Shown in pieces: positions 62,169 through 64,000 of a DNA stretch of 64,000 nt. Position numbers and translations under genes: made by a program. The notes beneath the pieces are model-generated. The model saw only the letters and a program-made list of their open reading frames with translations. It searched no databases and was not told where the DNA came from. This DNA comes from an uncultured Lachnospiraceae bacterium (GTDB lineage: Bacteria > Bacillota > Clostridia > Lachnospirales > Lachnospiraceae), in assembly GCA_934394565.1 (NCBI GenBank), contig CAKRQV010000008.1, positions 74,110-138,109 of the forward strand, given 5' to 3'. Position 1 is the stretch's first letter; each line of letters starts with the position of its first letter.

Positions 62169-62831
62169 TTACACCCGCAACGCAAAATGATTTTTCCGAA
62201 ACTCCAATAACCCTTCTTTTTGCATTTTCCCCAGCTCCAGTGACAGACCACTGCGTTCAACGACCAGATAATCCGCCAGCTGCTGCCTCGAAAACGGAAT
62301 ATCAAATTCGTATGTGCCAAGTCGCTGCGCTTCCGCCGATAAATACGACATGAGTTTTTCTCTCGTAGTGCGTTGTCCCATATGTGTCAGTTTTTCACCC
62401 AGACGCAGATTTTTATCCGCAAGCTCGCCCAGCAGGTTACGAATGAGCCGACTGTGATGTGCACAGGCAGACGGGCATACCTGCAGGATATGTTTCACAT
62501 TTACATGCAGTACCGTAACTGTCGTCTCAGCCACCACGCTTACATTCAGCACAGAGCCAGGAGCACAGGCATAGGCTGCAGCAAAGGCCTGTCCCGGCCC
62601 CGCCTTGGAAAGGATATTACGATTTCCCCAGATATCTTCCTGAATGATCAGAACCCTTCCCTCCAGTACCAGCCCTATAGATTCGACCCTGTCACCGGCA
62701 CGCAATAAAAAGGCACTCTTAGGAAAACGCTCTTCTCTCGTCTCCAGACAGGACAGCATGGCAATAAGCTCCTGCTCCGAAATACCGGAAAAAAGCTGAG
62801 AAGATCGAATCACAGATAAAAATTCATTCAT
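62169..62831 (-). CDS. Crp/Fnr family transcriptional regulator
   Basis: 220-aa regulator: cyclic-nucleotide-binding fold (about 10-125; LVLEGRVLIIQEDIWGNRN) and C-terminal winged helix (IPFSRQQLADYLVVERSGLSLEL near residue 170-192). N-terminal Cys cluster of FNR is absent, so it is not an obvious oxygen-sensing FNR; it could be the HcpR type, whose genes sit next to hcp/ferredoxin. AAGGAA 6 bp before MNEFLSVIRSS sets the start. Divergent from the ferredoxin gene, which fits control of it. Confidence 0.87.
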   Translation of the reverse strand: MNEFLSVIRSSQLFSGISEQELIAMLSCLETREERFPKSAFLLRAGDRVESIGLVLEGRVLIIQEDIWGNRNILSKAGPGQAFAAAYACAPGSVLNVSVVAETTVTVLHVNVKHILQVCPSACAHHSRLIRNLLGELADKNLRLGEKLTHMGQRTTREKLMSYLSAEAQRLGTYEFDIPFSRQQLADYLVVERSGLSLELGKMQKEGLLEFRKNHFALRV

Positions 62832-62874
62832 AAATTCCTTCTTTCGTTGAAAATTCAACCGATTTGTTGCATCT

Positions 62875-62903
62875 ATCATAGTATACTCAGGCCACAAAAG
62901 CAA
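62875..62903 (-). promoter_or_regulatory. Predicted promoter of the Crp/Fnr gene
   Basis: Minus strand TTGCTT, 17-bp spacer, TATGAT. Confidence 0.5.
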
Positions 62904-62981
62904 GGAAGTTGATAAATCTTTCAAACTACACACACATCCAAAATTTCATTTAAAGGATACGAAAACGTAAGGAGACCAGCT

Positions 62982-63704
62982 ATGAAAAGAAGAATTATCG
63001 AGATTGATCCAGATAGATGCAACGGCTGTGGTGCCTGTGCTGCCGCCTGTCATGAGGGTGCCATCGCTATGGTAGATGGCAAGGCAAAGCTGATGCGAGA
63101 TGACTATTGCGATGGTCTTGGTGACTGTCTGCCCACCTGCCCCACAGGTGCCATCACTTTTGTAGAACGTGAGGCAGCTGCGTATGACGAAAAAGCGGTG
63201 AAGGAACACCAGCAGAAAAAGATGCAGGAAAAAATGAAAAAAGAAGGTATGACATTGCCCTGCGGATGCCCGGGAAGTCAGTCAAGAAAGATAACACATG
63301 AAGGAATCGACGAAATAAATATTTCCCGCACAAAACCGGTCAGCTGCCTGTCGCAATGGCCGGTACAGATCAAACTTGTTCCGGCGCATGCACCGTATTT
63401 TGACGGTGCAAAGCTGCTGATCGCTGCGGACTGTACGGCGTATGCCTATGCAGCTTTCCATGAAGAGTTTATAAAAGGGCATCTCACCCTGATCGGCTGT
63501 CCAAAATTAGACAGTGTTGATTACTCTGAAAAACTGACAGACATTATCCGCAACAACGATATCCAAAGCGTAACCATTGTCCGTATGGAAGTTCCCTGCT
63601 GTGGCGGACTGGAACACGCGACAAAAAACGCCCTGCAGCAAAGCGGAAAATTTATTCCATGGCAGGTTGTCACGATCTCTACAGACGGAAAAATATTACA
63701 TTGA
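62982..63704 (+). CDS. 4Fe-4S ferredoxin-type protein of the hcp operon kind
   Basis: 240-aa protein. The N-terminal part has one full [4Fe-4S] motif CNGCGACAAACHEG (residues 14-27) and a second, CDGLGDCLPTCPTG, in which one of the four usual Cys is Leu. C-terminal part (about 85-240) holds CGCPG and CCGG motifs and resembles the domain that accompanies Hcp in Clostridia. It likely carries electrons to Hcp. AAGGAG 8 bp before the ATG. The usual downstream hcp is reduced to a C-terminal remnant. Confidence 0.85.
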   Translation: MKRRIIEIDPDRCNGCGACAAACHEGAIAMVDGKAKLMRDDYCDGLGDCLPTCPTGAITFVEREAAAYDEKAVKEHQQKKMQEKMKKEGMTLPCGCPGSQSRKITHEGIDEINISRTKPVSCLSQWPVQIKLVPAHAPYFDGAKLLIAADCTAYAYAAFHEEFIKGHLTLIGCPKLDSVDYSEKLTDIIRNNDIQSVTIVRMEVPCCGGLEHATKNALQQSGKFIPWQVVTISTDGKILH

Positions 63705-63705
63705 C

Positions 63706-63798
63706 AACTCAGAAAATGTGTCAAATTATCTTGTGGAGAACTTTGGTATTTCACCGATCACCACACCCAAGGAGGAGCTGGAGCAATTTTGGAAATAG
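63706..63798 (+). pseudogene. C-terminal remnant of hcp
   Basis: Thirty codons ending in a stop, containing YLVENFGISPITTP. The last 27 residues match the end of the intact Hcp at 49103-50695 (YLVENYHLSPITTP) at about 14 positions in collinear order. There is no start codon or ribosome-binding site and nothing Hcp-like upstream except the ferredoxin gene, whose stop is only 1 bp before. An internal deletion of an old ferredoxin-hcp operon explains it. Confidence 0.8.
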
Positions 63799-63844
63799 TT
63801 GCGGATAAGGAATTTCTATCCAGTCTTTTAACAAAATATGCATA

Positions 63845-63875
63845 ATTTACGGCGGGCAAGTTGCCCACCGTAAAT
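63845..63875. terminator. Hairpin after the hcp remnant
   Basis: 15-base arms ATTTACGGCGGGCAA and partner (one mismatch) with a single-base centre, followed by CTTTAAAAA; likely the old terminator of the ferredoxin-hcp transcript. The remaining 125 bp to the window end hold nothing I can name. Confidence 0.6.
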
Positions 63876-64000
63876 CTTTAAAAATTATGCTTTGATTTTT
63901 CCGGAAAATATTTTGCTTTTTCACGAGTATGAATACAATTTTTACTTATTTCCGTATCTGCGAAAACTCTTATAAATAAAAGGCAGTAAGGCTATTGCCA

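Noticed and set aside
63577..63705. Open frame starting inside the ferredoxin gene and leading into the Hcp tail
   Set aside because: The first part is an overlap shadow of the ferredoxin frame; only the part after 63706 resembles Hcp.
1..64000. CRISPR arrays, tRNA/rRNA genes, integrases, transposases, prophage
   Set aside because: Looked for regular repeat-spacer patterns, tRNA cloverleaf 3' CCA-type ends and recombinase motifs; none was found.

Overview
The window looks like chromosome of an anaerobic, spore-forming Gram-positive bacterium of the Clostridia, most probably a Lachnospiraceae gut species. The evidence is T-box leaders, a yicC-remA-gmk-rpoZ operon, strong AGGAGG ribosome-binding sites, TTGACA/TATAAT promoters, Csp-like subtilisins, a high-cysteine spore-type miniprotein, SpoIID, and the oxygen-sensitive hybrid cluster protein. 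The species cannot be fixed from the sequence alone. I see no prophage, intact insertion sequence, integrase, CRISPR array, rRNA or tRNA gene.

Layout. 1-4.7 kb: end of an ABC-F ATPase, NADP isocitrate dehydrogenase, FGGY sugar kinase. 4.7-8.7 kb: a probable sporulation island with two divergent subtilisin-family proteases, a cysteine-rich miniprotein, a 48-codon gene and an overlapping pair of small unknown genes. 8.7-13.4 kb: housekeeping on the minus strand (cinA-like, pgsA, rimO; then rpoZ, gmk, remA, yicC). 13.6-20 kb: RqcH, a CtpE-like P-type ATPase and an EF-G paralogue with a degenerate G4 motif. 20.4-23 kb: tyrA and aroA. 23-28.8 kb: queA, a histidine phosphatase, and pheST behind a Phe T-box. 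28.9-34.3 kb: a BrkB-like membrane protein, SpoIID, 6S RNA, a TetR regulator, and a membrane-fused alpha/beta hydrolase preceded by twin operator-like sites. 34.5-42 kb: pckA, a dGTPase-family protein, thrC, and leuA behind a Leu T-box. 42-47.3 kb: three MATE exporters with a methyltransferase. 47.5-52.5 kb: an alpha-amylase-family enzyme, hcp, an arginase-fold protein and a flavodoxin. 52.5-61.3 kb: an eight-gene minus-strand locus. 61.5-64 kb: an HD-domain protein, a Crp/Fnr regulator, a ferredoxin and a decayed hcp tail.

The most interesting system is the 52.5-61.3 kb locus. Read on the minus strand it runs: response regulator, histidine kinase, lipoprotein, two ABC membrane subunits, ATPase, a signal-peptide and C-terminally anchored beta-rich surface protein, and a shortened FtsX/MacB-like membrane protein. 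A 23-bp element (21 of 23 bases identical) lies both before the regulator gene and at the end of the kinase gene just before the lipoprotein gene, which predicts a self-regulated envelope-sensing transporter.

A second story is nitrosative/oxidative stress. A Crp/Fnr regulator faces a ferredoxin gene, and directly after the ferredoxin are about 30 codons of an Hcp C-terminus with no body. A complete hcp sits 13 kb away, so an ancestral regulator-ferredoxin-hcp operon seems to have lost its hcp here.

Longer gene-free stretches are 20091-20461 (two promoters and an inverted repeat), 28486-28889 (Phe T-box), 31337-31665 (6S RNA), 36141-36534 (pckA promoter and leader), 41502-42141 (Leu T-box and a perfect palindrome), 47249-47555 (divergent promoters) and 50696-51178 (hairpin and a possible gene remnant).
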